Assembly (NCBI RefSeq): GCF_900324465.2
Contig: NC_046614.1
Span: 24,463,236-24,527,235 of the forward strand
DNA: 64,000 bases
Direction of reading: 5' to 3'
From: Anabas testudineus
Taxonomy: Eukaryota > Chordata > Actinopteri > Anabantiformes > Anabantidae
Below the pieces are notes generated by a model. It was not told the DNA's origin and ran no database searches. It saw only the letters and a program-made list of their open reading frames with translations. The position numbers and the translations under genes were made by a program. This document shows, piece after piece, positions 22,734-35,019 of the stretch. The number at the start of each line of letters is the position of its first letter. Positions within the stretch are counted from its first letter, which is position 1.

Positions 22734-25237
22734 TTAGGGTTCTGCTTTAAGTTTCATTGTGTTTTCTATAGAGTTGTTGTATTTAGAACAGAAGTGCATC
22801 CTGAGGTGACTGTTGAATTTCTTGTCTCTGACACCGTAGATGAGTGGACTAAGCAGACGTGGAAGAATATCTGTAAACAGATAGGTGGCGAAGAGGATCT
22901 TGGTGCGATCATTGGGCCAGGCGGTCTGTAGAATGACATTGACGAAGGGAGAGATGTATGTTAACATGCAGATGAGGAGCTGGACTCCATGCAGCAGGAT
23001 AGTATTGCGGGCATTTCTTGCTGAGGTTTGGTTGGAACCAGAAACTGCACGGGCAGTGAGGAAGACTTTCAGGTAGGTGATGAATAAAGTCAAGAAGACA
23101 AAGGAAAGTAGAAGGACCTGATGAAAATATGTGGCAATGAGTTAAAATTAAAACTAAGCCATAAAATTAGGACACAAATAAATAGTAATCCTTAATTCAT
23201 CAAATAAACAGAAGTGACCAGCATCATAGCATAATACTGTGACTAATGCAGCAGCTGTTGTGGATGACTTGGTAAACCACTGTGCTCCACTGTTTGTACT
23301 TCTGTCAAAGGCTTTTGATACTATTGTTCATAACATTTCATTAAATGAGCTGTTTTCTGTCGGTTTTAATATTTTGCTTATAAGAATTTATAAATATATA
23401 AAGAGAGGTCAAATTGCTGAAAGCTTAAATTCATTCAGTCCACAGTTCCCCAACCATCCCTGCCTAACCCACTAATGATTATCTGAAAAGGGTAAGATGT
23501 CAAGTCACTATGTCTTCCCCCCAATCCACCCTAATCTGTGATGAGACCTTCCAGCTTCTTAATCACTAAACACACCTGATCCAGGTGCTCATTAGTGGGT
23601 AGGGTAGGGGTATAAATACTTAGGAAAGCAATCGGACAACAAATTATTTAGTTATTTAAAAAAATTAATTATGAGAATTTTTCTACAACTAAAATCAATG
23701 CCGTAACAATCAAAATATCACCTGGACAACCACATTGTGAGTCTCGTGGTACGGCGTGTTGTACACGTTTGGAGGGTAACAGACAACAATCCTTGAGAGG
23801 ACAGAGGAGGCATTAGTAGCAAGAAAGATGATGATGATATCTGTGAGGGGCGAGATGAGGGACACTGTCCAAATCAATGCAATGAGACCGTAGGTTCGCC
23901 GCACGGTGCAGATCTGACTGTGGTGTAGAGGTTGGCAAACAGCAATGTAACGTTCGACAGCCATGCCAGCCAGGTTTAGAGGGGTGTTCCTGGATAAGAC
24001 AAATAATAAACATGACAATAATATAGAAGCTCTATTCAATATGCTGCTCCTTTAGAAATTGTAGTCAAGCCTGGAGATCCTCACTCATACTCATTTATTA
24101 TATCTGGAAGCAAACTGGCTTCGTTATCACTAACACTAGTAGTAATAATGTCTGTAATTTCCTTGTTGCAACTTTAAATAACAGGATATAAATATATAAT
24201 ATGTTATTTTATGCGTACATTTTTACCTTACAAATCTGTTTTGATAATTCTTTTTGGCTCATAAATTCCAGTTTCATTGTCTTGCAGTCATATATGTAAA
24301 CGGCACATTTTTTTCATTTATATGCTTATAATGTTGTAATATCATTCGGTTCAACGCATGCTTAGAAGGAATGTGTTTCCAACTGCTGGAGTCTCTATAG
24401 TAACATCATAAAACACGAAGGATGAATGAATGCGACACTGCGTATCAGTAAGTAAAAACGGATTTGGAGAAAGTTGTTGGTACCTGTGTCAAACCTTTGT
24501 CATAGAAAAAAAACCCACAATGGTGACTGAAATAACTTGAAGCTGAGAAAAGTAGTAATAAATAAAAATTTACAAAAAATGTACTCATGTACTCTTTTTG
24601 TTGCACAATATATTTTATCTACTGTAGAGTATTTCCTCAGTGAGCCTTCTGCTCATTAGATCATATTTTCAAAGATTATTGCAACTTTGTCCAGTTTAGG
24701 TTTGAGAGAACGCAACATGTACTGTACGCAGTCACAATCACACCTGCTGACTAACTGTGTTGCAAATTCTGTTGAATACACACACCTACTTGTCAGTACT
24801 GCGATGAGCAGCATGATGCAGCAGGGAACAAAGCTTAGGGAAACGGTGTAAATCAAGAGTTGCACCATTACAGAAAATGTCACCAAAATCATATCATTGA
24901 TCACCAGATGAATGTACAAAACATATCTGCAGGAGAGAACGAGACAATAGATAGGATAGCCAGGTGAAAAAATGGTTTATAGGAAATAATTACTTATCTC
25001 CAAACTTAGTAAATATCATTAAATAAATTACAATAACCACAAACAGTATATGGAAAAATGTATGAAGTTACAAGACCATAAAAGAAATCACCTGGGGTCT
25101 CGCTGGAAAGCCTCGGTCTTAAAGTAAATGTAGACAAAAGATCCATTGATGCAGTTGATCAGTGAGACGATGGCAAAGGTGATGAAGTTTCTTGAGAAAG
25201 CATCACTAAAGCTGTCCAGACGTTTGGTTGAGTTCAT
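22734..25237 (-). CDS. Odorant receptor 131-2-like, gene C (four coding exons)
   Basis: Exons are 25237-25092, 24926-24786, 23989-23722 and 23117-22734. They total 939 nt, giving 312 residues, with the same phases as A and B. It is the closest paralogue of gene B, but exon 3 has one extra codon in the second extracellular loop (DIIIIFLATNASSVLS against DIIIYVATHVPSALS in B). The third-loop region also differs (FVNVILQTAWPNDRTK). All landmarks are kept: AGMAVERYIAVCQP, ARNTILLHGVQLLICM and RLLSPLIYGVRDKKF. Exon 2 uses the same in-frame donor before GTGTGT as gene B. Loop differences between otherwise similar receptors suggest ligand divergence. The gene is intact. Confidence 0.9.
23235..23625 (+). 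mobile_element. LINE scrap and conserved block in intron 3 of gene C
   Basis: Orthologous in position to 15,415-15,785: an RT-like fragment on the plus strand followed by the block ending in GGGGTATAAATA. Confidence 0.7.
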
Positions 25238-25782
25238 AATGTATAACGTTCTGTTTTAGTGTAGTAAGATGAAGTTCAGTTCAGTCAGTACAGTGGCACT
25301 ATCTGTAAGTTAAATTTAAAATGGAGATCTCTAATTGACTTTTTAACAGTTTTCATTATCTGTTGCACATGGAGCAATTCACTAAAAACATTTTACAGAT
25401 CCTGACCTGTAACTGCATTTAGATTAATTTGTAACTTAAAATATGCTTTGGTCTGATTTCTCTAACCGAAAAAGGGTTTTTAGAGACCAGAAGTCTCAGT
25501 AAGAAGTACAAGGTAAGACTGAGATTATTATACTATAACAGCATAATCAAGGCTCAGCAAAAATGTAATAAAAGACCATTCCACTGTTACTTTTTGTGTT
25601 TCTGCAGCTTTTGCATAGTAGTTTCACTCAAATTTTAAAATACAGCAAATGGTAAATCTAATAATCCTTTTTTTATTGGTAAGATGATTAAAAAATAGTC
25701 TTCTGGTACCTGACCGAAAGATAATTGTAGTCACTATACAAATGGTTGAGTGATTGAGCTGTAAAGTTAATAAAGAAATCAT

Positions 25783-25889
25783 ACTTACTGTACTGCAAAA
25801 CCACACTGGTCTGAGTGTCAAGGTGCAAGGGCTGGTCTGTAGGTAGTACAGAAACTGAGATTTGCTTTTAGACAAACTGTATATTTATA
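25783..25889 (-). promoter_or_regulatory. Promoter and noncoding first exon of gene C
   Basis: TATAAATA (minus) at 25889-25882 and a donor GTAAGT at 25788-25783. It is laid out as at gene B, with a small insertion in the first exon. Confidence 0.65.
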
Positions 25890-26457
25890 CTATTGCTGCA
25901 AACAGTTGAGTAATTGGGCTCGAAGGGATGATATAGGGAGAACAGCTGTTAAACAAAACCCTTTGGAATAAAAGTTGTTTGCTGTTGTTGCTCTAACAAC
26001 CTAGCAATCCTACACAGGCTACCTCCCACCTCTAGTATGGGCCCAGAAATAACGAAATATCAATCCACTACAGTAGGAACTAATTTTTTGTCACCTTAGA
26101 AGCATGATATAGTAAAAAATGGGGCATTTTTTCACCAGTGAGATCTGACGTGTTTATTTCATTTTTTTCCAGTGTATTTTATTCAGTACATATAGTAGTC
26201 ATGAGGTCTGGCTGTTTTCTATTGGAGAGATGCTAGCAGTTAAAATAACTAAGCATAAGTTTACGTCATAAAAGTGCAACAGTATTTGGTCACCGGAGCA
26301 GTGATGTACAGGTCTTAAAACATAAAAATATGTATTTTATATGATTGCTTACCTTCTCAAACAAATATTACTTTCAGTTCAAACCAAAATCAGCTTGTAC
26401 TGTATTGTCATTTTTAGATATTGGAGTAAAATATACACAATCCCAGACATAACTTGT

Positions 26458-27362
26458 TCAATGGACCTGTTTGGACCATTTTTCTGCTTTAAGCTTCATT
26501 GTCTTTTCTATAGAGTTGTTGTATTTAGAACAGAAGTGCATCCTGAGGTGACTGTTGAATTTCTTGTCTCTGACAACGTAGATGAGTGGACTAAGCAGAC
26601 GTGGAAGAATATCTGTAAACAGATAGGTGGCGAAGAGGATCTTGGTGCGATCATAGGGCCAAATGGTGAGTAGAATGACATTGATGAAGGGAGAGATGTA
26701 TGTTAACATGCAGATGAGGAGCTGGACTCCATGCAGCAGGATAGTATTGCGGGCATTTCTTGCTGAGGTTTTGTTGGAACCAGAAACTGCACGGGCAGTG
26801 AGGAAGACTTTCAGGTAGGTGATGAATAAAGTCAAGTAGACAAAGGAAAGTAGAAGGACCTGATGAAAATATGTGGCAACGAGTTAAAATTAAAACTAAG
26901 CCATGAAGTTAAAACAGAAATAAATAGTAATCCTTAATTCATCAAATAAAAAGAAGTGACCAGTATCATAGCATAATACTGTGACTAATGCAGCAGCTGT
27001 TGTGGATGACTTGGTAAACCACTGTGCTCCACTGTTTGTACTTCTGTCAAAGGCTTTTGATACTATTGATCATAACATTTCATTAAATGAGCTGCTTTCT
27101 GTCGGTTTTAATATTTTGCTTATAAGAATTTATAAATGTATAGCACTTAGAAGAGGTCAAATTGCTGAAAGCTTAAATTCAGGTCCCCAGTTTCCCAACT
27201 ATCCCTGCCTAACCCACTAATGGTTTTCTGAAAAGGGTAAGATGTCAAGTCACTATGTCTTCCCCCCAATCCACCCTAATCTGTGATGAGACCTTCCAGC
27301 TTCTTAATCACTAAACACACCTGATCCAGGTCCTCATCAGTGGGTAGGGTAGGGGTATAAAT
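26458..27362 (-). pseudogene. Odorant receptor 3' fragment (exon 4 plus part of intron 3)
   Basis: Exon 4 (26859-26458) is open and very like B and C (ARNTILLHGVQLLICM, RLLSPLIY). It reads YVVRDKKF where the others read YGVRDKKF, and its C-terminus is different (KWSKQVH). Intron 3 with the shared LINE scrap continues to about 27,362, where similarity stops. Exons 1-3 are absent, so it is a partial tandem duplicate and cannot encode a receptor. Its 3' flank (26,142-26,457) also matches those of B and C. Confidence 0.85.
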
Positions 27363-27399
27363 AAGTAGTATTAAATACAAATTTACAAAAAATAGACAT

Positions 27400-27690
27400 T
27401 GACAAAATACCTCTAGGTACCTTTAAGGTAAAATTATCTTGTTGCAAAACCTTTTGAAGCAATCACAATATCAGTAACTGTCAATGAGATTTCTGCACCT
27501 ATCGACAGGCCCACCCCTCATGAGCAAACTGCTCCAGTTCTCTCAGGTTTGAAGGGTGCCTTCTCCAGATGCCATGTTTCAGGTCCTTCCACAGATGTTC
27601 AATGTGATTTAGATCAGGACTCATAGAAGGTTACTTCAGTATAGTTCAATGATTTTTTTCTTAGCCTTTCTTGAGTGTTTTTAGCTGTGC
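27400..27690 (-). mobile_element. Tc1-like transposase fragment
   Basis: The minus strand carries remnants of SPDLN.IEHLWKDLKHG.WRRHPSNL and REL(E)QFAHE, the C-terminal catalytic region of Tc1 transposases. No inverted ends were found. Confidence 0.75.
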
Positions 27691-28095
27691 CACTACATCG
27701 GTTGCTTGAAACATAGTTCTGCCTTTCTTATGCCCCACTTCTGGGCTCTCCAAGCTCTGCTGTTGGCCAACATGTCAACTAACGTATAGGCTGCGACGGG
27801 CCATGAGCAGGGCTCACACTGTGCTGTAGTGAACGTTTTCCATCAAAAAATAAATTGTATTCATTGAATAATGATAATAATTTGCTGCACCTGAGTTTGG
27901 CAACAGATATAGGGATTTTTGTTCTTTAGCACAACCAACCACACAAAATTTCTTGTACTTGTACGTTCTTCCTTCAGTAACCATATGGTGCTAGTCTGTT
28001 TAATGAATGTGTTCAATAAAGAACATAATGAAACATTACGGCTGTGTTTTATCAAACACTGTTTATATTTTTGACTTTGGTTTTTATATTTATAT
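27688..28095. repeat. Interspersed block paired with 19,630-19,870
   Basis: Near-identical to the block downstream of gene B up to about 27,995. The remainder is AT-rich without features. Confidence 0.5.
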
Positions 28096-28099
28096 TTGG

Positions 28100-28195
28100 A
28101 AGTGAAGTACAAGGCAGAGGGTAAGGAGGTCTTGACTAAGGACCCTTGCTGGAGGAAGCCCACAGCTGGTATTTGAACCCTAGTCTCCCACATGT
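28100..28195 (-). mobile_element. SINE fragment
   Basis: Matches 21,955-22,045 (aaggaggtcttgactaagga; a degraded B box tatttgaaccctag). It is cut at its right side by the next element. Confidence 0.6.
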
Positions 28196-29478
28196 AAGAG
28201 CTCAAACTTGCGGCCCGCGGGACGATAATTTGTGGCCACCGCCTTAATATGAAAGTTCAATGTTAGTGACGCAAGTTTGATGTTTGGCACTTCATAGTGT
28301 TGGTGCGGAGTTGAACGAACCAACCAATCATAGTGGGAGATATGGCTTTCGGGGGCGGGACATCGGCCAGGCTTAATCGAGGCAGAGAAACATTTCTCGA
28401 TGAGTGACAGCAGCGTTGTCATGGAGAGTTTTCATCCTAGCTAGTGGCCTCGTTTCTATGAAGCTGACGAGGACATTCGTCCCAGCGCTGCGTTCACAAC
28501 ACTTCTCAACTCAACTCAACTCAACTTTAGTTATAAAGCCCTTTAAAAACAGCTTTGGCTGACCAAAGTGCTGTACACAGTTAGTCAAAAGAAAAACAAG
28601 CAGTTAAGACAATACTTAAAACACTTCAAAAAAAGTTTATTTAAATTGCTGCCCAGCGGAACATTATAAGTCAAAGTGATGCGTTTGTGGCAGGTTAAAA
28701 AAGTCAGGAGCTCAATGCAGCCTGATGTAGTCTGCAGTTACATAGCGACACCTGTCCATCAGCAATAACAGTCCCTGGTACCCGGACCAATTATAGGGTT
28801 CCACCGTTATTTGTGGGTCATTGTTTTTTTAATTTCCATCGCGCTATTTGCAGTTTTTGAGAAAATTGACCCCCAACTTCCTTGGGCTTTCCTGAATGTT
28901 CAAGTGGACCATCTGCCTTTTTGGGAGCACATACTTGTGTGAAAAACTTTTCTGAACTTCAATAAGTTTAAGTACAGGTCCAGACTTACTGATGATCTTC
29001 TTTAAACCATACTGAGGGTCTCAACTGCTTTCTCTCTCAGGCCAAATGTGGCTCTACTATACGAGGAAGCGCTGCCAGGTCTGTAGCAGCAAAGAGTAGG
29101 AGTAGGCAAGAGAAGCCATGTTCAGAAGAACAGTTCATGTTCTTCAATGTTTAATTCATGTTCAGAAGAAGGTTAAAGAACGGTTAATACAGACATTTCA
29201 ATCTAAATACAGCAGATATAGAAGACTGAAGAAACCACATAGTTGTCATTATTATTATCTATTATTATTTTCATTTATATTATTTTATTTATTTATTACT
29301 GATTTATTTTCTTATTTTTTTGGTTTTTATTTATGTTGTATTAAAAAATACAAATAAAGAGATTTCAGAAGATAGGATTTTTTTAACAAAGCTTTTCTTG
29401 TGGAAAACCTGATGCGGCCCAGCCTCAGCCAGACTCTGCTTCCCGCGGCCTCCAGGTAAATTGAGTTTGAGACCCCTG
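28196..29478 (+). mobile_element. Degraded hAT (Charlie-like) transposon
   Basis: The right end is GTTTGAGACCCCTG. The left end is a damaged counterpart (AGCTCAAACTTGCGGCCCGC). At about 28,855-29,060 the plus strand keeps the transposase C-terminal dimerisation region: FWEHTYLCEKLFSEL, then FNKFKYRSRLTDDLL. This is characteristic of hAT/GTF2IRD2-like transposases. A CAACTCAACTCAACTTTAGT repeat at about 28,506-28,570 suggests a nested insertion. It is not functional. Confidence 0.75.
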
Positions 29479-29560
29479 GTTTAGATCAAATCAAGCAAAG
29501 TGCTAGGTCATAAAGATAGAATCATTAAAAATAAGAATAAATATATCTAAAGGAAAAAAA
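29479..29560. other. Spacer between hAT remnant and LINE
   Basis: No feature is seen. Confidence 0.4.
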
Positions 29561-32240
29561 ACCTCACATTCACACATACATGTACAGTAATACAGGTGAT
29601 GGACATACATTATTTCTTAGCAGCATTCAGAGTTGTTATTGCAGTATGGTAAAAAATGTGCTTCAGTCTATTTGTTCTTGCATTATGCGACCTGTAATGT
29701 CTGCCTGAAGACAATAGTTCAAAAAGGGAATGACCAGGGTGTGAGGTTTATTTTATAATGTGATGTGTAGGTTTTCCAGTTGGGGAGAGCGCAGCTGACG
29801 ATCTTTCCAGCAGTGTTGATAACTGTTTGGAGCGCTTTCCTCTGAGCCACTGTACACCTAGCATACAAGATGCTTATACAGTACGTTAGTATACTTTCTA
29901 TTGAGTCTCGGTAGAAGAATACCAGCAGTCTATGTGTGATGTTATTCTTCCTGAGTACCCTCAGGAAGTCAGAGGTGACTCAGAGGTGTTTGCACTCCAT
30001 GATAGTCTCTCCTCTATGTGAAGCGGAAGTCTGCCACCCTTTCCACCCAGTCCCCATTAATGATTAATGGTGCTATTTCTGTCTTTTTTCTCCTGTAGTC
30101 TATTATGAGTTTTTTGGTCTTTGAAGTTGTGAGGAGAAGGTTATTGGTTGAGCACCGTGTTAGCAGCTGCTCCACCTCATCTCTGTAGGCAGCCTTGTCC
30201 CCGCCTGAGATTAGCCCCACCACTGAAGTGTAGTCCTCATATTTTACAATGGTGTTGCTGTGATGGACAGGGATACAGTCATATGTGTAGAGAGAGTAGA
30301 GTAGGGGACTCAGCACACAGCCCTGGGGGGAGCCGGTACTGAGACTTAGAGCCATGGATGTGTGATGGCCTACTCTGACTCTCTGCCTGTGACTAGAGAG
30401 GAAGCTGCTGGTCCAACTGCAGGTTGAATGTGGGAGCCCCAGGTCCCCCAGCTTAGCCACCAGCTTGTGTGGGAGGATGGTGTTAAATACCGAGCCGTAG
30501 TCCACAAACAGCATCTGCACATAGCTCCCCCGTTGCTCCGGGTGGGTGTCAAATTTTTAGGCAGGGCTGCTGTGATGTGACTGCGGGCCAGCTTCTAAAG
30601 CACTTCATTACCACCGGGGTGAGTGCCACTGGTCTGTAGTCATTGAGGCTGGAGATGTGGGATTTCTTGGGCAGGGGAATTATGGTGGAGGGCTTCAGGC
30701 AGGGTGGGATAGTGGACTGTGCCAAGGATTTGATAAAGATCTTTGTGAATACTCCAGTCAGCTGGTCTATGCAATTCTTCAGTACAGGTCCTGGGATGCC
30801 TTCAGGACCAGCTGCCTTCCACAGATTGACAGCCCGCAGCGTACGCCTCATCTTGTGTTTCTTGAGAGTAAGGGTTGTGCTGCTGTGGGCTGTGTGGTGT
30901 AGCTTTGCCACCTCTGGTGTACTAATTTCAAAACGAGCAAAGAAGATATTCAGCTCCTCTGCTAGTGTGAGATCACCTTCAGCAGCTCCGAGTTTGGTCC
31001 TGTAGATGGTGAGGTGCTGGACGCCTGCTGTCTGTTGTTACTGTCTAGGTCAGGGGTGTCAAACGTACGGCCCGGAAGAGGTTCAGTCTGGCGGGATAAA
31101 TCTGAAAAAATGCAATGAGACATGAAGTAGGATTTCAGAAAAATAAACTATACCTAAATTGTTCGCTAGGGGCGCTAAGGTGTTTTAGACATGGAGTAAC
31201 TGAAAGAAGAAGAAAAAGAGGAAACAATTCTGAGATGGACACAGTTAATGTTCAGTGATTACTACGAAACATCTACTTACTACATCTACTTACTACATCT
31301 ACTTACTTTTGTACTCCCCTTCGCACCCTTATTAGCCAAAATGTCTTTCTCAAAAATGAGAAAACTTCACTACAAAAGAGTTTGGTCATAAAGTTTATGT
31401 GTGTATTTTTTATGTGTTTCATGTATAAATCTTATATTTACAGGCCAGGTGGTTACTTTCTATCTTATACATTTAAAATGGCCACCACTTAAGTTTGTAA
31501 GATGTGGGGGGTCAATTTAAGTTTTGAGAATTATTACACATGTAGAGTAAAAATAATTCCTATATGTTAAGTTAATTTAATGTTGAAGTTCAATAGGCTA
31601 CCATATTTTTCAAATCTAAATACCTGTGACTTTTTTGTTTTGTGCCTTTTGTACAATCGCTGTGATCAGTTGTAATGCACACATGTAAATGATAAACTGA
31701 AGAAAACTGCATGTTTTTCTTTCTTGAGAAATCTGACTTTCTTCATAACGTGTTTTGTAATGGGATAGTTCATTAAATAAAAAAAATATCCTAATGTAAT
31801 TGTACTTCTTTCCACTAAAACAAAGGGGAAAACATGAATTTATTGTTATTTATAGCTATGATGAGCTTTACCTCGATTTTAATGGTCCGGCCCACTTGAC
31901 ATCAAATTATACTGTATGTGGCCCCTGAACTAAAATGAGTTTGACACCCCTGGTCTAGGTAGTTCTCGATCCTTCTCCTATAGTCCACTTTGGCCTCTCT
32001 GATGCCTCTCTTCAAGTCGGCTCGGGCTGTGCTGTGATGGTCACTGTTGCTGGATCTGTAGGCGGTGTTCCTTTTTCTCAGAAGCTTGTGAACCTCCAGG
32101 TTCATCCAGGGCTTCTGGTTGGAGTAGATCCGTGTGCGTCTGTCCACTGTGACAGCGTCTATGCAGTTCTTGATGTAGCACAGTACGCTGTCTGTGAACT
32201 TTTGGCAACAGCTGGGTTTATAGTGCAGTTTATAAATGTA
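29561..32240 (-). mobile_element. LINE (CR1/Rex-type) split by a hAT insertion
   Basis: On the minus strand, high to low coordinates, the order is as follows. The pre-RT segment lies near 32,147-31,960 (KPWMNLEVHKLLRKRNTAYR, ARADLKRGIREAKVDYRRRI). The RT N-terminal motif is at about 30,850-30,620 (LWKAAGPEGIPGPVLKNC). The RT core is at about 30,520-30,014 (LSLSTGSPQGCVLSPLLYSL, a damaged catalytic box at VKYEDYTSV, and SKTKKLIIDYRRKK). A degraded post-RT and 3' region extends to about 29,600. Several frame breaks are present. The hAT element at 31,051-31,952 interrupts it. Confidence 0.85.
31051..31952. mobile_element. Non-autonomous hAT transposon with perfect 8-bp target duplication
   Basis: The ends are CAGGGGTGTCAAAC and GTTTGACACCCCTG, a perfect 14-bp inverted repeat. 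The 8-bp duplication GTCTAGGT flanks both sides (31,043-31,050 and 31,953-31,960). The 902-bp interior has no transposase frame. It inserted into the LINE. Confidence 0.93.
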
Positions 32241-32443
32241 TTTTTTTTATTATGGAATCTGTGGTCTGGGTTCTGACAAAAAAAAATAACCTTTCTTTGA
32301 CATATTCATGTAATTTCAAACTAAAATTAGCTTGTGTGGTAATCTTTAGAGAAATATACTATAGACAGATACAGTCATTTACAGTTCTAAAGCTTTTTAG
32401 CATAATATCTGTCTGGATCCTCGCCAGGGTCCTACCTTTGGCT
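32241..32443. other. 3' flank of gene D
   Basis: AT-rich and similar in part to the 3' flanks of A, B and C (acttgtgtggtaatcttt-type segment). No separate feature is seen. Confidence 0.4.
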
Positions 32444-34673
32444 TTATAGCTTTTCTGTAGAGTTGTAGCATTTAAAGCAGAATTGGCGCCTGATGTGACT
32501 TTGGAATTTCTTATCTCTGACTCCATAGATGAATGGACTGAGCAGACGTGGAAACACATTGGTAAAGAGGAAGGTGCCAAAGAGGATCTTGGTGCGATCA
32601 TAGGGCCAAGCAGTGAGTAAAATGACATTGATGGTAGGAGAGAGGAATGATAACATGCAGATGAGGAGCTGGACTCCATGCAGCAGGATAGTGTTGCGAG
32701 CATTTCTTGCTGAGGTCTGGCTAGAACCAGAAACTGCACGGGCAGTGAAGACTACTTTCAGGTAGGTGATGATTAAAGTTGTGAGGACAAAGGAAAGTAG
32801 AAGGACCTAATGAGAAAAAAGTACAGGTTATTTTAATAAGAATTATTAATTTAATGTAACATATTCAAACTAGGCCATGAAATGAACGCTTATGTTTAGG
32901 AAAAAACGTGTTTTTAAAGCAAAGAAAAATGATTTGAAATGATTTTTCAGGTTTGAAAATATGGGTTAAAAGGAAATGCACTTGCTATATTATCCCAATG
33001 GTGCTGCTCAGTTGTCATCGTTTCACTTTAACATCAATGACTTGCTCTTAACACAAGAGGTGGCCTAGGGTATATTCTACCACTAACTTACAATGTAGTT
33101 CTTTGACTGTTCCTCAGACAAGTTCACGTTTGTTCTCACGTGTTCTTATGTAGGTGGGACCACAATCCACTAAGTGACTTAATGACTCCTCAGATCTTTT
33201 CAAATGAGAAGTAAAACGTCTTAAAGAAAGTCCGGTTGCCACTGAACAATACCTTTCAGATAACAATGAATTGGTGGACCGAGAATTTTCGGACATAAAG
33301 AACCCAATAAACCAAACTTTCTGCCACATTTAAACAATTACTGCAGGCAGCTGTTACACTCGCCACTGGATTGCCATCACTGGCATCATTGGAGTTTATT
33401 CAATTAAATTCAAGATTTACTTGCTTATATTTGTGTCTGGCTATGTTTGAGTATTAGTGTGTTCGTGTACAGGCCGAGAGCTTGATCTCAATGATGTTTA
33501 AAGAATAAATATATTTTTTATATAAAAATATTCAAATATCACCTGAACAACCACGCTTTGAGTCTCATGGTATGGTGTGTTGTACACGTAGGACATGTAA
33601 CAGATGATGCTCTTTGAGAAGACAGACAGAGGCTGCGTGCCGAGGACAATGATGATATCTGTGAAGGGAGCGATGGAGGAGACAACCCAGATCAGTGCAA
33701 TCAGACCATAGGCTCGCCGCACAGTGCAGATCTGACTGTGATGTAGTGGTTGGCAAACGGCAATGTAACGCTCAACTGCCATGCCAGCTAGGTTTAGAGG
33801 GCTGTTCCTTGAGAAGACAATTAAAACATGCATGACGATAAATTATTTACTTTTTTAGAAGTTGCTATAGCTGATGTGTGGTAGCTGACTGCATTAATGT
33901 TTCATTGTTCTAGTCTCCTGTGGTTGATTGTCGCATTTATGCTTCTATGCTGCTAATTTAAGGTTAAGGTAAACATGAAAACTTAAAATAATTTTAAATT
34001 CACATTTATGTCATTATTGAATACAACAAATATCAACTGTGCTCATACAATATATTTTTAAGGTTGAACATTTAGGTTAGAAAGACAGACATGTACTGAC
34101 ATTGGCACTGCTACAAACATACCTGTTAGTAGTGACTAAGATGAGCAGCATGATGCAGCAGTGGGTAAAGTTCACAGGCATGGTGTAGGTCATGATCTGC
34201 AGCACCACTGAAACTGTCAGCAGCATCATGTCGTTGATCACCAGATGTATGTACAGAACATACCTACAGAGTTAGCACAGGAGATGAGATATAGCCAGGT
34301 GAGGAAAGGATTTATAAATGTAGAGAAACAAGAAAAAGATTTAAAATATTTCAAATTTGTACTTTATATCACAAAATCACAGTATACAGCAAAAACAGAT
34401 GTCAAAGTTAAGAGCAAAGAGCAAATGCTCAACTGAACAAATCTGGATATTAAATCTCAGTTTTAAAATCAGCTTTATTGTAAGCATTCACATATTTGTC
34501 TTAAAGAAACTGCACGTTCTCTCCTGTTACCTGGGGTCTTGCTGGAAGTCCCTACACTTAAAGTAGATGTAGACAAAGTATCCGTTGATGAAGTTGATAA
34601 TTAAGCTGATAGCAAAGGTGATAAGGTTTTTGGACAGTGCATCATTCAAGCTGTCCAATCTGGTTGAGTTCAT
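32444..34673 (-). CDS. Odorant receptor 131-2-like, gene D (four coding exons)
   Basis: Exons are 34673-34531, 34263-34123, 33807-33543 and 32806-32444. They total 912 nt, giving 303 residues, with phases 2, 2 and 0 as in A-C. The first exon is one codon shorter (MNSTRLDSLNDALSKN). Landmarks are QDPRYVLYIHLVIND, AGMAVERYIAVCQP (E107-R108-Y109), ARNTILLHGVQLLICM and RLLSPFIYGVRDKKF. The donor in exon 2 is AACAG|GTATGT and the exon 3 acceptor is TCTCAAG. It is the most diverged of the four A-D genes (exon 4 TM6 end reads MLSFLSPTINVILLTAWPYD). The frame is open throughout, so it is probably functional. Confidence 0.9.
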
Positions 34674-35019
34674 AATGCCCCTTGTCCTGTTCAGTGGCAG
34701 GAAGAAGTTCAGTCAATACAGAATTCGCAATCCATAGTTAAAAAAACTGAGGTCAGTTATTGTTGTTTTTATAGTCACTTAGATAAAGTAATAACTTGGG
34801 AGTATTTATTTTCTCTTTACCTGTTCTTTATTTGCTGCATGTGGTTTTACAGAAAATGTATTTAAACTTAAAAAAAAAACAAAATGCTTTTATTATGAGT
34901 ACACCTTGGTGAATAAACTTTTTATACATCATATATTTGAAAGACAGCAAATAGTAGTCTACAGAACTCTTGATGTGATATTTAGAACTCTTATTGATGA
35001 AATGTAAGTTCGTGTAGCA

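Noticed and set aside
26981-27220. Small plus-strand protein gene conserved three times (LSKAFDTIDHN)
   Set aside because: It is a fragment of a LINE reverse transcriptase, repeated because it lies in a duplicated intron.
30148-30342. Plus-strand frames in 30.1-31.0 kb
   Set aside because: They are antisense to the LINE reverse transcriptase and show no independent coding evidence.
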